64,000 nt of DNA, from the NCBI GenBank assembly GCA_009739215.1, contig VSJF01000006.1, positions 496,001 through 560,000 of the forward strand, given 5' to 3'. The translations under genes were made by a program, and so were the position numbers. The notes beneath the pieces are model-generated. The model was not told where the DNA came from. It saw only the letters and a list, made by a program, of their open reading frames with translations, and ran no database searches. The stretch is from Floccularia luteovirens. Taxonomy: Eukaryota; Basidiomycota; Agaricomycetes; Agaricales; Squamanitaceae. How positions within the stretch are numbered: position 1 is the stretch's first letter; every line of letters starts with the position of its first letter. This document shows, piece by piece, positions 1 through 11,811 of the stretch.

Positions 1-1421
1 TGAAATTTAGTCATTAGCCACTACGTGGGTTCAATGGTTTCTCTTGATATTCACATATTCCCATCTTCCTTCATGTACCGTTGCCTCGTCTCCAAGACAC
101 CCAAACTTCAATACATGACCCTTGTTTGTCAACCCAATAAGATGACAATCGAATCCAGCGATTTGAATAAGAATTGTTTCCTCGTCTGTTTCATGTATTT
201 CGGGTAAGAGTGGTAGAGGCGGCAACTGAACCGGATTCATTTGTAACTCCCATATTATACAAGGAATGACATTGTCTGTCGTAGCATGAGCCTTATTACG
301 GTTATCCTGATCCATTTCATGATTTTTTTGCGTGACCGTTTCCCCCATACGTCCGGATGATGGCCACCATACAAATACATCACCAGATTTGGAAAGGAAA
401 GATGAGAAATTCCAACCACACTCTGTTTGACGAGGCACAGATGCTGGGCCCAACAGCAATGGAGAAGAAAGGTGGAAAGGTCGGCCCCAATTAACGAAGG
501 TCCAGATTCGGTTTTGGTTATCAAGAGCCATAGAGTGCAACCTTCCACAGCTGATACAACGAAATGAATTAAAGAAGCAAAACGATGACATTCGTAAATT
601 CAACATTACCTGATACTCCGGACGGGAGATGGAAGCTTGAGAATGTGAGGTGTCAAAGCAGGTTTACCTGGTTCTGAGAACCCTTCGCTCTGTAAAGCCA
701 TTGTGGAGCCATCTAACGTGCCTGTAGTAGATATTACGTTGAAAAATATATATATAAGAATCAAGTGCTTTATGTACATACCCCATACATGAATCACGCC
801 TTCAGAGTCGAGACCGTGGAAGGACCTTTAGGAGATCAAACTAGATCCTGTGAATTTGAATCGTTCTACTCACATTCCTCCTGCGACAAGAGAAACTATG
901 CGTGCGTTGGGCAAATTGAGTTGGATCGGATAGGTCACGCCATGCACAACGGACTTGGGGAACTTTGAAAGTCCCAGCCTTCCGTTGTTTTTGTCACTGA
1001 ATAGGATCTAAGGAAACCCTGTCCAGATAGGTTTCAAATTGTTACTTACCCCCAGACGAAGACTAAAGAAGGTGAGTCATATTGTTCTGGATTTCATTAA
1101 TGAAGTATATGATACCTTTCGGATCAGCAAAGTTGCGATAGATGAACTTCCAACCGCTGGTTCTCGCCGTCCCTTCGCCTGTGAAGTTGAAATCACTTTG
1201 AAGTCTTCGTTTCCAAAAAGTGTCATCAGAGCATATACGAGCAAATGTCTATGTGAGAAAGATTTGGTCAATGATCCCTTTAGTTTGTGGTGTCGCAATA
1301 TAGCGCTTACTTTGTTAGTTGAAGCGAGCCTGAGTAGATCGGCAACCCTTAAGGCTGGAAGAAGATTGTCGATGAGAACTTCTTCTGGTAATTCGGAAAT
1401 GAGAGATCCTTCCCAAGTCAT
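1..1421 (-). CDS. F-box / RCC1-repeat protein (SCF-associated factor 1-like), 3' end outside window
   Basis: Probable substrate receptor of an SCF ubiquitin ligase. The N-terminus holds an F-box starting in ISELPEEVLIDNLL and continuing over an intron into DDTFWKRRLQSDF, the usual end of the fungal F-box. It is followed by RCC1-like beta-propeller strands (LGLSKFP, HVWG, SCGRLHSMALD, FSSFLSKSGDVFVW, GFDCHLIGLTNKG). The start is the ATG at 1419-1421, directly before the F-box. Several introns of about 50-60 bp interrupt the gene. The reading frame is still open at position 1, so the C-terminal blades are missing from the window. The family includes yeast Saf1, which recruits adenine deaminase, but the substrate here cannot be inferred. 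It is divergent from the viperin homologue, with 374 bp between the two starts. Confidence 0.85.
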
Positions 1422-1795
1422 GTTGATATGATATCGATAGATTGTAAGTGCAAGCTAGGCTACTTGTGTAGTTTATATACGCAGTGGGGCGCAGTACTTC
1501 CAAGCGCTTGTATTACTTACGTCATTTGTCGGCAATAGCCGGTCCTTGCGAGTGCGAAAAGCTTTGTAAAAGAATTTATTTATAATTGGACACGCTAATG
1601 TTGGCATCTAAGTTGTACTTAAACACCTTCTACCGTAAATGCAAATGCAGACTTGTAATTGGTGTCGTAGCGATTTTATTGTCTATGATGTGACTTCATC
1701 AATGTCTTGAAGCGCTTTTGTAGGATTAAGCTCCAAGGCTAGTGTGGCGCAGTCCAGATATACTGGCAGTCTCACACCGCCATCAACAGAGAATT
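1422..1795. promoter_or_regulatory. Shared intergenic region between divergent F-box/RCC1 and viperin genes
   Basis: A 374-bp stretch separates the two divergent start codons and must contain both promoters. I see no clear TATA box or palindromic operator. It contains several short AT-rich patches. No coding signal supported by family similarity lies in it. Confidence 0.5.
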
Positions 1796-2982
1796 ATGGA
1801 TTGGCTGAAATCTAACGTTGTAACATTATATCCTCTTTTTCGAGAAGATATAAAACCTGTCTCCGTCAACTACTTCCCGCACAGGTTCGTCATTATCGTT
1901 GGACTTGCAGTCAATAATACCGAAACTCATTAGCAAGTATCCAGACAGTGCAACTATGAATGTCAATTTTGTTTCCACACAACCAAAAACCTATCAATTT
2001 TGCCCATCGATGAAGCAAAACGTGGATTGCATTTACTGGCTGATGCTGGAATGAAAAAACTGAACATCAGTGGGGGTGAACCCTTCTTGAAACCTGACTT
2101 CATCGGCGAGATATTTCGGTACTGCAAAGAGGAGCTTCACCTCGAGTCATGTTCGGTCGTAAATAATGGCTCCAAGGTCACAGAGAAATGGTTTAGCAAG
2201 TATGGAAAGTATCTCGATGTAATGGCCATTTCTTGTGATAGCTTCGACCCAGAGGTGAACGCCCGCATCGGCCGATCTGAGAAAGGCAAGGTAAATAAGC
2301 ACATCCCAACTGTGTTCGAAGTCGCCAGCATGTGTCGAAGTTATGGAGTCAGAGTCAAAATAAACTCTGTAATTAATGCGTAAGTGGTCTGCCCACCTGC
2401 GTCGTTACTCATCTGATGATATAATAATTATTCCTGGCCGAATAGATATAACTGGGACGAGGACATGAACGCGAGCATTGAGGAACTCGCGCCATTCCGC
2501 TGGAAGGTACGCCAATAAGGGACCCATATTTAATATTGAATTACCAAGTCCCCTGCGGGGGTGTAGGTTTTCCAGGTACTTCTGCTCGACGGCGAGAATA
2601 CCGGAGAATCCTCCGGTTCTCTTCGAGACGGTCGACACCTGGTAATCTCAGACGCCCAGTTTCAAGCTTTCCTCGACAGGCACAGCGAGCAGCAATGCCT
2701 TATCGCAGAGAACAACGCGGACATGAAGGACTCTTATCTCTCTCTTGACGAGGAAATGAGGTTCGGGAGCAAACTATTTTTCATATATTATCTGCAGGCT
2801 TATTACATTCACATGCTAGATTCTTGAATAGCCAAGAGGGTGGTAAAGTCCCCGGCCGTTCCCTCCTCAAGGTTGGACTGCAGGAGGCCCTGATGGATGC
2901 CGGGTTCGACAACGAGAGCTTCTTGAGGCGAGGGGGAATATTCGATTGGAGTCGGAAAAGCCAGGACTCCTTGGACTGGTGA
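1796..2982 (+). CDS. Viperin-type radical SAM enzyme (RSAD2 homologue)
   Basis: Radical S-adenosylmethionine enzyme of the viperin family. Animal viperin converts CTP to the chain terminator ddhCTP and restricts viruses. Five exons (1796-1884, 1945-2379, 2446-2506, 2567-2760, 2820-2982) give 313 residues. Key motifs are the CX3CX2C cluster CNYECQFCFHT (about residue 33), the SAM motif NISGGEPFLKPDF, AISCDSFD, KINSVIN, RWKVFQ, MKDSYL, and a C-terminus ending LDW as in animal viperin. The start is the ATG at 1796, because upstream in-frame sequence has no ATG. The long N-terminal amphipathic helix of vertebrate viperin is absent: only about 30 residues precede the cluster, so endoplasmic-reticulum or lipid-droplet anchoring is not predicted. 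No CMPK2-like kinase lies beside it. The family assignment is very secure; CTP as substrate is inferred from conserved blocks. Confidence 0.95.
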
Positions 2983-5824
2983 ATTTTGGAATTTCGAGAA
3001 AAGGAGTATTCGAATTTGCGTATCACAAATCAAGGACACACGTTCCCGGAATTGAATTGTCACGATATAATTGAATTTTATTATATGTAAGCATCTCATA
3101 TCGACTTATTAGATGCACCCCTTGCGAAGTTCGGGTCCGTACGGCCGTATGTGTTTCTCCCGACGTTGTTTCGTTCTAGCCACGTTTCTTCTGTACCAAG
3201 CAGCCGTGATAATTATCGTCCAGCGATTGAACCGGACACGAATCTTTCTGATTTCAGATTCATCATACCATATTGAAACGTGGAACAAAGGGAACCCGCA
3301 TTAGTTTCTTTCAGTATCCAGACATCTGTTTCGTCTTGATGTCCGTATCTATAGGTATCTAACCTATGTGGTCCTGTGCAACTTGGAGTGGATGAACAAA
3401 CGCCTTTGCAAAACATCCCAATACACGGTAGACATGCTCGCACTAACCTGTTTTGTTTTACACAGCGAACTATGCCTATGTTGGACATCAACCCCCGGGG
3501 ACACAATGTGCTCCTTGTTCTGTATATTGTCTAGTGACGTTTCTTCCTTCTGTGAGCTCCTGTTTGATAAGTTTTCATCATACCACATTACTAGTTGGTA
3601 TGGAAGCTCATAGCAGTTCTAGCTCGCTGATGCCTCAATCGTTTGATCACTAGTTCGAGGCCATTTCAAACAAGCCATTGGAAGGCGATTTGACTGATCT
3701 TTTAATTAAATCAATCGCCTTCACTTGAGATCTATTTCTTTAATTTTAAATGCCTACTTTTATTTTCTTCTTGATGTAACGCACAACAAGTAGAACTGAT
3801 ATTTTAGGGGATAATTACCAAGTCAGTGAAACGTTCAAAACAAGTACAATCGGAGAACAGCCCTCTCACCATCCATTTTTTGTTCCAACAAGGACTACGT
3901 TCGGACGTGTCCGGACTTGGCAGTGTATTAAATTATCGCAAAAGCATATGCTTGATAACTTACAATCAACAGACAAATTAAGGGTGTTGATATTATCTTC
4001 CTTTCTATTCATTCCTTTTTTCAATTTTGAAGGCTATTTTTTCATCGTCAAGCAATGCTCCACAATTTTGATTTTTTTTGATGGGGTGTGGGGATAATTC
4101 AAGGTCTGAAAAATCTCATGTACCGATTTCTCTAGACAAAAAAAAACCTGTTATTTCAGAAATTGTTTGCTCCACCTGATTTCATGACAACCACTGGATT
4201 ATGAACGTAATCATCAACCAAAACCTGTCTCTATCAATATACAGCCAATCGACGGTCAAATGCGCGGCCGACGGGGCGCACGTGTTATATTGTTAATTAT
4301 ATGGATTTGTATCCGGATATAAGTAAACCAAGATCTGAAAACGAACTCATAATGTTTGTTCCAGTAATATGTAAGCTTTGCCGCGGTTGTAAGAGAGAGT
4401 GCAGAGAAGAAAAAAAATCGCACGTCCCCACCATCTAAATGGAGGCTCACGTTTCTATATTCAGATCAGTGTTCGTCACCGACGGACCGATGATGATGTG
4501 GGTGTCGGCTTGTTGATTTATGACACTTTGTCTTCAGATTCGTAGCCATAATTCCCAGACGTCGTTATTCGGTTCACAAAAAAAAAACCCAACAAATGAC
4601 AGGCTTCCCGAAAGTGAGGTGATATCTGTTAGGATCTGATTCCTATCAAAAACAAAACACGGCCTCGAGTTCGAGTTCCCGGGTACATACAAACCCGAAA
4701 GTTTTTTTTAAAACCTTTTCATTTTGATATTTTGACGTGGTGATCATCTCTTCTATACTTCCAAGAGCTGGTATTTTTTTTTCTTTTCCCCCTTCAAGTC
4801 GGTTCCGCTCTAGGCGCGGTAAAAATTACAAGTGTACGATGTCACCGGCTCGTTTGACCCGTAGTAAAGTCTCTTCCTCAAACCACATCAAGTTTCAGCG
4901 AGAAATGTTGGGCATATTCAACGTCAGACTTCCATGGGGGGGAAAGACTCCAAAAATAAGCCGGACAGAAGAACACAAGCAAGATGGATCATTCCGAAAG
5001 ACTCACAGTGTTTACCATCACGCAAGGCTTCGAAACAAAAATACGGTACGTGATGTTTGATGTTGTCCGCTCTGTCACCGTGTTCAAGTGGAGAAAAGGA
5101 AAGAAGGACTATAATGTTTATCATGGGAGAAGATAATCTCCTAATATAGAAATTTAAATCAGAGATGACATCCCCACGTGGCAACGCATTATGTTTCTTT
5201 ATGAAGACCAAATTAAGACTTTTTCAGTAGCTTTGGTCAAATTTTCTTCATCGGTCAACACAGAAGATCACAAGATGCCAAACACACGGCCTTTCAAGCC
5301 GGTCGCTTCCTTTACCGCATTCCTTCCTCAAATTTCAAGCAATAAGTGATCGCAGCAAAAAAAAAATAAGTATAGTTGTAATAATTAACTGAAACAATGG
5401 ACAAAAAATACAAGATTAATCATATCTATTTTAAAACTGCAGTACAACAGAATGACGAAAGAAAGGAAACAAATGTAGAGTATACTAGTGTAATACAAAT
5501 AACCAGCCCAGAAAGTGTGTATGCATATGACGGAGCATGTAGTGTAACTATTGCTATTAGATAGGTGGTATAGCCGGGGGTGTATATACGTGAGCGAATT
5601 TGAATAATGGGGTAATATGTGCAAGAAAGAAATAGAGGATCCATATAATAGAAGAGTAGAAGATCGAATATGAGCAATTGCAAAGGATGTATATAAACAG
5701 CAAAGAAGCGAAAACGTGATGGATCCAAAAACGTGTGGAAAACAAGAATAACGCACAGAATACGGCTAGAGACATTTGCTATGAGTGCTGATTGGCGGAA
5801 AGAGGTTTTTGGAAAGAGAAGATC
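2983..5824. other. Gene-poor AT-rich intergenic stretch
   Basis: No open frame in this 2.8-kb stretch resembles a known family or can be joined by plausible introns. Several A and T homopolymer runs occur (for example around 4068, 4140, 4580 and 4695), and there is an imperfect hairpin at 3681-3722. It separates the 3' end of the viperin gene from the convergent 3' end of the CON7-like gene, so it probably holds two terminators and little else. A decayed transposon cannot be excluded. Confidence 0.5.
3681..3722. repeat. Imperfect inverted repeat (hairpin)
   Basis: The arms GAAGGCGATT (3681-3690) and AATCGCCTTC (3713-3722) are perfect 10-base inverted copies. With a one-base bulge the pairing extends two more bases inward. 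The 22-base centre contains the palindrome TTAATTAA. It lies about 700 bp after the viperin stop codon. It could be a terminator-like structure or a transposon remnant; its function is unknown. Confidence 0.6.
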
Positions 5825-7842
5825 TTAGTTCCGGTGGTCATACTCGTCAGCACTGCTCGGACCCATGCTTCCATGCCCGGTGCCAGGCCTCCCATTACTA
5901 TCTTCCTCGTACAAATCATAACCTTCCGTGGAATATACTATATCCGTAGGTAGTGTGGGAAGTATTGACGACTGTTGGTATCCCGGCAGAGGAGTAAAGA
6001 GGGTACTGTCGGGCGGAAGGCGATTGGCCAATCCATGCGAAGATGACGGCGGAGTAGGCTCCTGTTGCGCTTCCACTGGTTGTGGGTTTTGGCCGTGGTG
6101 TGATACCATATATGAGCCATGCGTATTGGGCCGAGTGGACAAAGAGAAGTCCGAATTCCATGACGCCGACATGCTAGTACCATTATATCTTTGTCTGGCA
6201 AACATGTTACTAAGCCCCACATGTTCCTCTCTGTCATGTGGGGAGTAGTGAATATCATCGACGCCAACAGCAAACCTGTCGTTGATACTCTGCTGGGGTA
6301 TCGAAGACGACAAGTTCATGGGGGTATGAGATGAGTGGTGGCGGCGAAGGAAGTGTCGGGCCGACCCATATCGATTGGGATCGTACATGTCATGACCATC
6401 GTGATGTAGGCTCATGCTTCCCCTTCGTATAGGGCCCGTTAAAGCCTCTGATTCCTTCTTCGCCTTACGCCATTGCTTACGCAGCTCCTTGAATTCTATG
6501 TATTACGTTTATCAATATATTGAATAGTGTCACTGTCATGACAGACGAACCATTAGGATTGCGCTTCTGACCATGTTTCTGCATTGTTACATGAGCGTTC
6601 AAATGGTTTAGGGTACCGTATGCTTTTGAGCAGTCGGGATAAGAGCATTGGTAAAGACGCTCTATTTCGTCGTACCGCCTTCGGGGTCGTTTCTTGACTG
6701 TATTTCCGGGTAAGGATACAAATGAGTAAGTTTTACTATTGTTAGGGTCATTACGACCACCTTCGTGGCTCAAGCTTCTTTGCAGAGCATGAGAATGGCT
6801 GTATGACATCGCGTGGTTATAGCTCGCGCCAAGTTGAGGATTGGACGACGTGGAAGTACCCGTCCCGGGGGGTGAAGGCCCATAGAAGCTATCTGCCGTC
6901 GGCGAGTAAGGCATTAGGGGCGCCGAGGAATTTAATAGTCCGCCAGAAAAATCTGGTTGCAGTGGTGATATTGGCTCCTCGAGCCCCAAAGATGGACTAT
7001 AGACCTCACGTTCGTGATGATGAGAGGAATTATCTTTCCAAGCACTAGACTGCGACTGTGAAGTCGAATGAAATCCGTACGGTTGGTGACGTAGGTCCCT
7101 AAGGGAGCCAATGCTTACCCCTCGTTGCAGAGATGGAATATAAGCTGGCGAAGAGCGAGGGTTAGTGCTGGAAGAGGAGTTGAAGCCGAGATTAAACTGC
7201 TGATAACGACTGGAGGCAGAGTCGGTGGCTTGAGTTGCATATAGGTTTGTGCTGCCCAGAACTGCTGGTTCGGACATGCGACGTTGGTCTAGGTATGAAT
7301 TCTGGTGGGGATATTTATCTTGTGCGGCTGTGAGCGGGTACCGACTAGGAGGGGAACTCGGAGCCGGACTTGAACGATCAGTAGATAAATAGGCGGCAGT
7401 GGACTTGGGGAGATATTGGCAGTGGGGGGGTGGAACGGCAGACTGATGGGGAAATGAGGCAGATTGAGATTCTACGGGGGAAGGGAGAGTCAGAGAGGTA
7501 AGAGGGTACAGCTTCAGAATCTTTCGAAGCACTGGGGCTATTTATATTATATCCGTGATGAGCGTCAGGTGCGGAAGAGAAAGGATTTGGAGGTGTTGTG
7601 AACTCGGAATTGGAGGAATTTGTGTGGAACATTTCTGGTGGAGAGACAGATGAATGAAAAGCGGTAGTGCATAACGGGGGAGCACTGGGAGACGAACGGG
7701 GGGAAGGCAAGTCGTCGTCCAGGGAGTCTGCAGGAGAATTAGACTGAGTTGGGGATACGGAAACGAGATGATCGATGTCGGGGAAGAAGGACAAGGGAGA
7801 ATGAGAAAGTTTGTGGCGATGGAGGTAGAGAGAAGGCAACAT
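5825..7842 (-). CDS. CON7-like C2H2 zinc-finger transcription factor
   Basis: Nuclear transcription factor related to fungal CON7, which in Magnaporthe controls conidiation and infection-related morphogenesis. Exons 7510-7842, 6551-7442 and 5825-6495 give 631 residues. The diagnostic block is near the middle: KTYSFVSLPG, then basic KKRPRRRYDEIERLYQC, then the single C2H2 finger (C-X4-C, AYGTLNHLNAHV, H-X5-H type), then GQKRNP joined across an intron to EFKELRKQWRKAKKE. The rest is Ser/Pro/Tyr-rich and looks disordered. The first intron (67 bp) is a best guess, using donor gtaccc and an acceptor at atcag that restores the frame; other acceptors are possible. It is preceded by an unusually long 4-kb intergenic region, which is common for developmental regulators in fungi. 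Confidence 0.85.
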
Positions 7843-9708
7843 TTCTCAGGAGAGAAAGTGAGGAGGAGGAGTAGAGATTAAATGAAAGTTGGAACAGGAC
7901 GAGAGAGTAGCGCTAGCACTCAATTCCACTGAAATTGCTTATGTTCAAGATCCATCTCTCTGCGTGACGTGACGAATTCTCGTCATTAATTGCTTTCCTG
8001 TAATATTTTCTCAACAGAACCACACCCACATTTTCTCTTCGCGACTACCGAATAGCATCATTGGCTCTTTCTCCTTTTGGCCCTTTCTAGAATTCCCTTT
8101 CCCTCTTTTCAGATTTTCCCATCTCTGTACTCTTCTCCACTGCACGATCGCAGCGGTAACTCAATCCGTCCCGGCAAAGAATCTTCATCATCTTTTCCAT
8201 CACCCGATCTCCTCTACGATGTCGTTATTATCACTGATGTCGAAGCAAGCCTGAATTTTCGTTTACAATGCCTCAATCACTCACTCACCGCAACATTGCT
8301 TGATCTCAGCCTGCTTCTTGCCCCATGGCATGACCCTGGTCGGTGTCTTGCAATTCAGCATCATGATCCATCCCTAGATGATCTCCTGAAAAGAAGAGGA
8401 AAGAGGAAGAAAAAAACAAATATGCCGACCAGAGCGCAATGATACCTTTTGAAGAAGTGGGAATTGTGGGTGACAATCAAGCTGCTTCAAGGCATTGACA
8501 ACAAATAGAGATCTAAGATCGTAACCCACTTTGTTTATGCAATTATTTCCCAGACCCCCCAAGTTTGTGCCACGCCTCCCCGCACAACCAAACAGATCGC
8601 TTCTCTTCAATATTCATACGCTCGATCAACGCCGCACTCTCCCTCTCACTTTTCACTCTTTCTGCGGTCCCGCTGCCATCATCCCCGTCAAATTATCCTC
8701 CTGCGAGCTGTGGCGAGCGCCGTCCTCTTACTCTCCCGTCGCCGCTGCCTCCAACAAAAATATTCTATTTACAGTTCTCAACTTTCCCGTATCAGATCTA
8801 TATACATACACCTTTTGCCAATCCCATTCGGTAATCCTTTGGTTGAAACCAAACAATTTGCCACCACACAGAACTTCCGCTCGGTCGAAGGTTCCGAGTC
8901 GTGATTATCGTCGACTTCCAATACCTTGCCCGTTCCATGACAACTGACAGATTCCATACCCCCCATTCGCACAGTCCCCTTGTCGAATTATTGAAAACAT
9001 CCCCTCCGTGTAACGCGGACTAGCTGATCACAACTGGATAGGCTCCCTAATTGTTCATTCTCTCATTTTAATTATCATCAATAAGTACATCAACTACAAC
9101 ATACAACACAAGGACAGAATAAGAAAAGATATGCCTCGTCAGAAAAGCTGTAAATACACCATTGGTTTCAGCCGATCAGCGGCTTACGTTCTTAGATCTG
9201 AAACCTGAATGACATCAAAAATTATACCGACTGCCAACGGCTCCTCGAGCAGCGAGGACGCTGAACGGCAGCATGATGTTAGGTATTATTCCATGGAGGA
9301 GGCCTCGTATTACTTCTAAAATTCTTTCACTTCGCACGGTTTATTTATTCTTCGAAGAAAGCGTGTTTATATCCTTGTTGAAACGAAATGCAATCTGTTG
9401 TCTGTTGCTAGCTTCTGTCATCACCACAAACATTCATTTGTCAATTTGACGAGGTGTTTTTCGGCATTGTATGGGTAAAAAAAAAAAAGAAATCGGGGAA
9501 TCTGGAGATAACTGATTGTGGATTTAAAATGATGCCGATGAAATGAGGGCTGATGTGGTTGGCCACCAACAGGGTGGACACTTGTGCAAGACGTACAAAC
9601 AGGGTCAGACAAGCCTGTAAATTATACACGAGCTGGCTCGTGACGCTCATGATTGATCAGCATCTGTCAGAGAACTCCCAAGATGGCGACTGTTCTTGTC
9701 GATCCGCT
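7843..9708. other. Long upstream region of CON7-like gene with pyrimidine-rich plus-strand tract
   Basis: The plus strand is strongly C/T-rich from about 8040 to 8840. A CAA-rich leader-like segment follows at about 9060-9130, and then two short plus-strand open frames: ATG 9132 with 25 codons, and ATG 9209 with 36 codons, the latter ending TYR-TYR-PHE and stop at about 9317. This order resembles a fungal promoter and 5' leader, but the peptides match nothing I recognise. The frame that can be read at 8077-8442 is compositionally biased and not convincing. Confidence 0.35.
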
Positions 9709-11300
9709 CAACGAGGTTGTGCATGTTGACGATAGCCTTCCTCAGTTGACTGTATCAATTGAACTTCGCCCACATTGCAGTCCGCCTGTCGAAACTCGAT
9801 TGACTGTATAAGATGACCATTAGCCGCCTTACGTTGCCCAACGTTTATGGTCGAACGATATACACCGCGAGAACGAAGATTAGTATACCCAAAATTGATG
9901 CGTGATAGCCATCCCAGAAGCTCCGGATATTGGACGAGCTGAGAAATCGTAGCCACTTGACTTGCGGGCAACGTAACATGAGTTTCGCGGGACCATAACT
10001 CGAAAATTTCAGATAAGGAAGTTACATACAACTCACTTTCAAATATAATAGTAAAAATTCATAATGATGCCCCAGCGACGATATTGCTATGCTAAATCCA
10101 ATGTGACGAGTGCGGGCAACATATTAAAAACCAAGGGAAACAAACTTTAGCGGTCCCGGCATCCCTCAACGGGTCGCCATATTCGTACCAATAAATCCAT
10201 ATTTCCATCCAAGTTTCCAGAGAGAGAAACCCCATAAGTAAGTAAGCGCCCAGATGCCAATGGGCGAAATCGGAAAAACACCAAATAGTGGTGCACTAAA
10301 ACGCATTCCTGAAAGGAAGTGCTTAATGAAGTCATTAAATGTTTGCTCTACTTGCACACAACACGATTTTGCTTGGCATAAGGAACACATGGATAACTGA
10401 GGTGTTTGAAAAAAAAACGTGAACGTATGACAGGTATAGGAAGGGAGGGTTGCAGAAATTTGAAATGCAGGGGAATTCTTTTTTTTGCCATGCAGTTCAA
10501 AACACCGTGTTGTTTGAGATTGACACACGGGAGGCTTTGATCAGATTAAGACCACGATTCTGCATGACTTACTTTATATTTCGTTGAGGCACGCTCTAGA
10601 CACTTGGGGCTCATAACTTATTGGTGATAAGGGAACAAACTCGAGCCGATGGCAGAGACACACAAGCCGCCAACTGCGTGCCTACATATATTGAATGACA
10701 TCGATCAGGTGGAATTTGACAGGTGCAGCAGCACTGGCAGGCACACAACGATGAGATATACAAGAGATAGGGTGCGCACGAACAAATCCAGAGTCTCAAT
10801 GGGGTGACATTCTAATACACATCCATATGAAGATACTTTTCCAATAGTCGACCGTCAGGAATAGAGTCTTGCGTACAAAAGCAATAGTTTCAGTTTTCGA
10901 TCCATCGCTAACGAGCAATGCCCAAATGTCAATTTCCTACTTGGCTTTGCTTCCGCACAAACGGGAACATAAAACCCAGGAACGTCCATACCAACCGTTC
11001 ACTGCCACCAATGGGGAAAAGAGTAGTCATGAGGATGTCAAATTTCCTGTTTTGACATTTCAGGAACAGGGACAATGTCCAATCCCCAGCGGAAACACAT
11101 CTTTCGGGATCAATTGTGAAACCATCCTTGCACAATACATATCCTTAATGCACAGCTTGGGGAGAAATCCTAGATGAGTAACCACAAAGCAAAGAGAGTC
11201 AACCTTGGTTAAGATCCGTGTAGTTGTGCTTTCTCCCCCGTCCGATCGACGTACCGCTGTTACTTGAATCATGACAAGTTGTAGACTGGCAGACATGAAG
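9709..11300 (-). other. Unresolved open frames, possibly a decayed or unrecognised membrane-protein gene
   Basis: Several minus-strand frames in this stretch code for hydrophobic runs, such as APLFGVFPISPIGIWALTYL near 10230-10290 and ILIFVLAVYIV near 9860-9900. Another, near 10950-11110, is Cys-containing (AGDWTLSLFLKCQNRKFDIL). I could not join them with splice sites into one coherent protein and recognise no family. Frame changes and internal stops suggest either a multi-exon gene I cannot parse or a degraded copy. Confidence 0.25.
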
Positions 11301-11811
11301 TATGGCTCCTAATCACTCCTGTTACTTTGGTACCTGCTGAAATATATAAAGGAGATTTGGACCTAACGGGGAGTAACACATCCTTATCTCCAATTCCTAA
11401 AGGGTCAACCACCAGGCACTCGAGAACAACCGTCTTTCTGCAGTTGAAGTTTATTATGGAGAGGAGATTGTTTCTTATGATAAAACTATTTCCTAGTCAT
11501 GTGACGTGACATCAGAGAGAACCAATTTTGTCGTTGGTGACTACTATCAACTTGCTGGCTGTACAAACCTCTTTGTACTGACACCTCCCCTAGAGTACCA
11601 GTACTCTACAAGCATGTCAATTAGGTCAGATTCAACACTGGAGAGACACCAAACTGTCAGACGTTCTTCTCGTCTGAAAGATCACTCAGGTGCGAAACAT
11701 CTCGGCCACAGCTTTGTAAAGTAAATTTCATCAAGGAATCACAACGTAGATACCAAAGCTACGGAGGTTCTATCTATATCAATATCAAAGAAAACGAAGA
11801 GACAGAAATTA

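Noticed and set aside
2809..3099. Minus-strand frames across the viperin 3' end
   Set aside because: They overlap the last viperin exon, which is fixed by family conservation.
4657..4690. tRNA B-box-like GTTCGAGTTCC sequence
   Set aside because: No A box, acceptor stem or cloverleaf could be folded around it; it is probably a chance match.
6803..7048. 81-codon plus-strand frame
   Set aside because: It lies antisense inside the coding exon of the CON7-like gene and resembles no family.
8077..8442. 121-codon plus-strand frame in C/T-rich DNA
   Set aside because: Composition is biased to Ser, Pro and Leu as expected from pyrimidine-rich DNA, with no domain or splice support.
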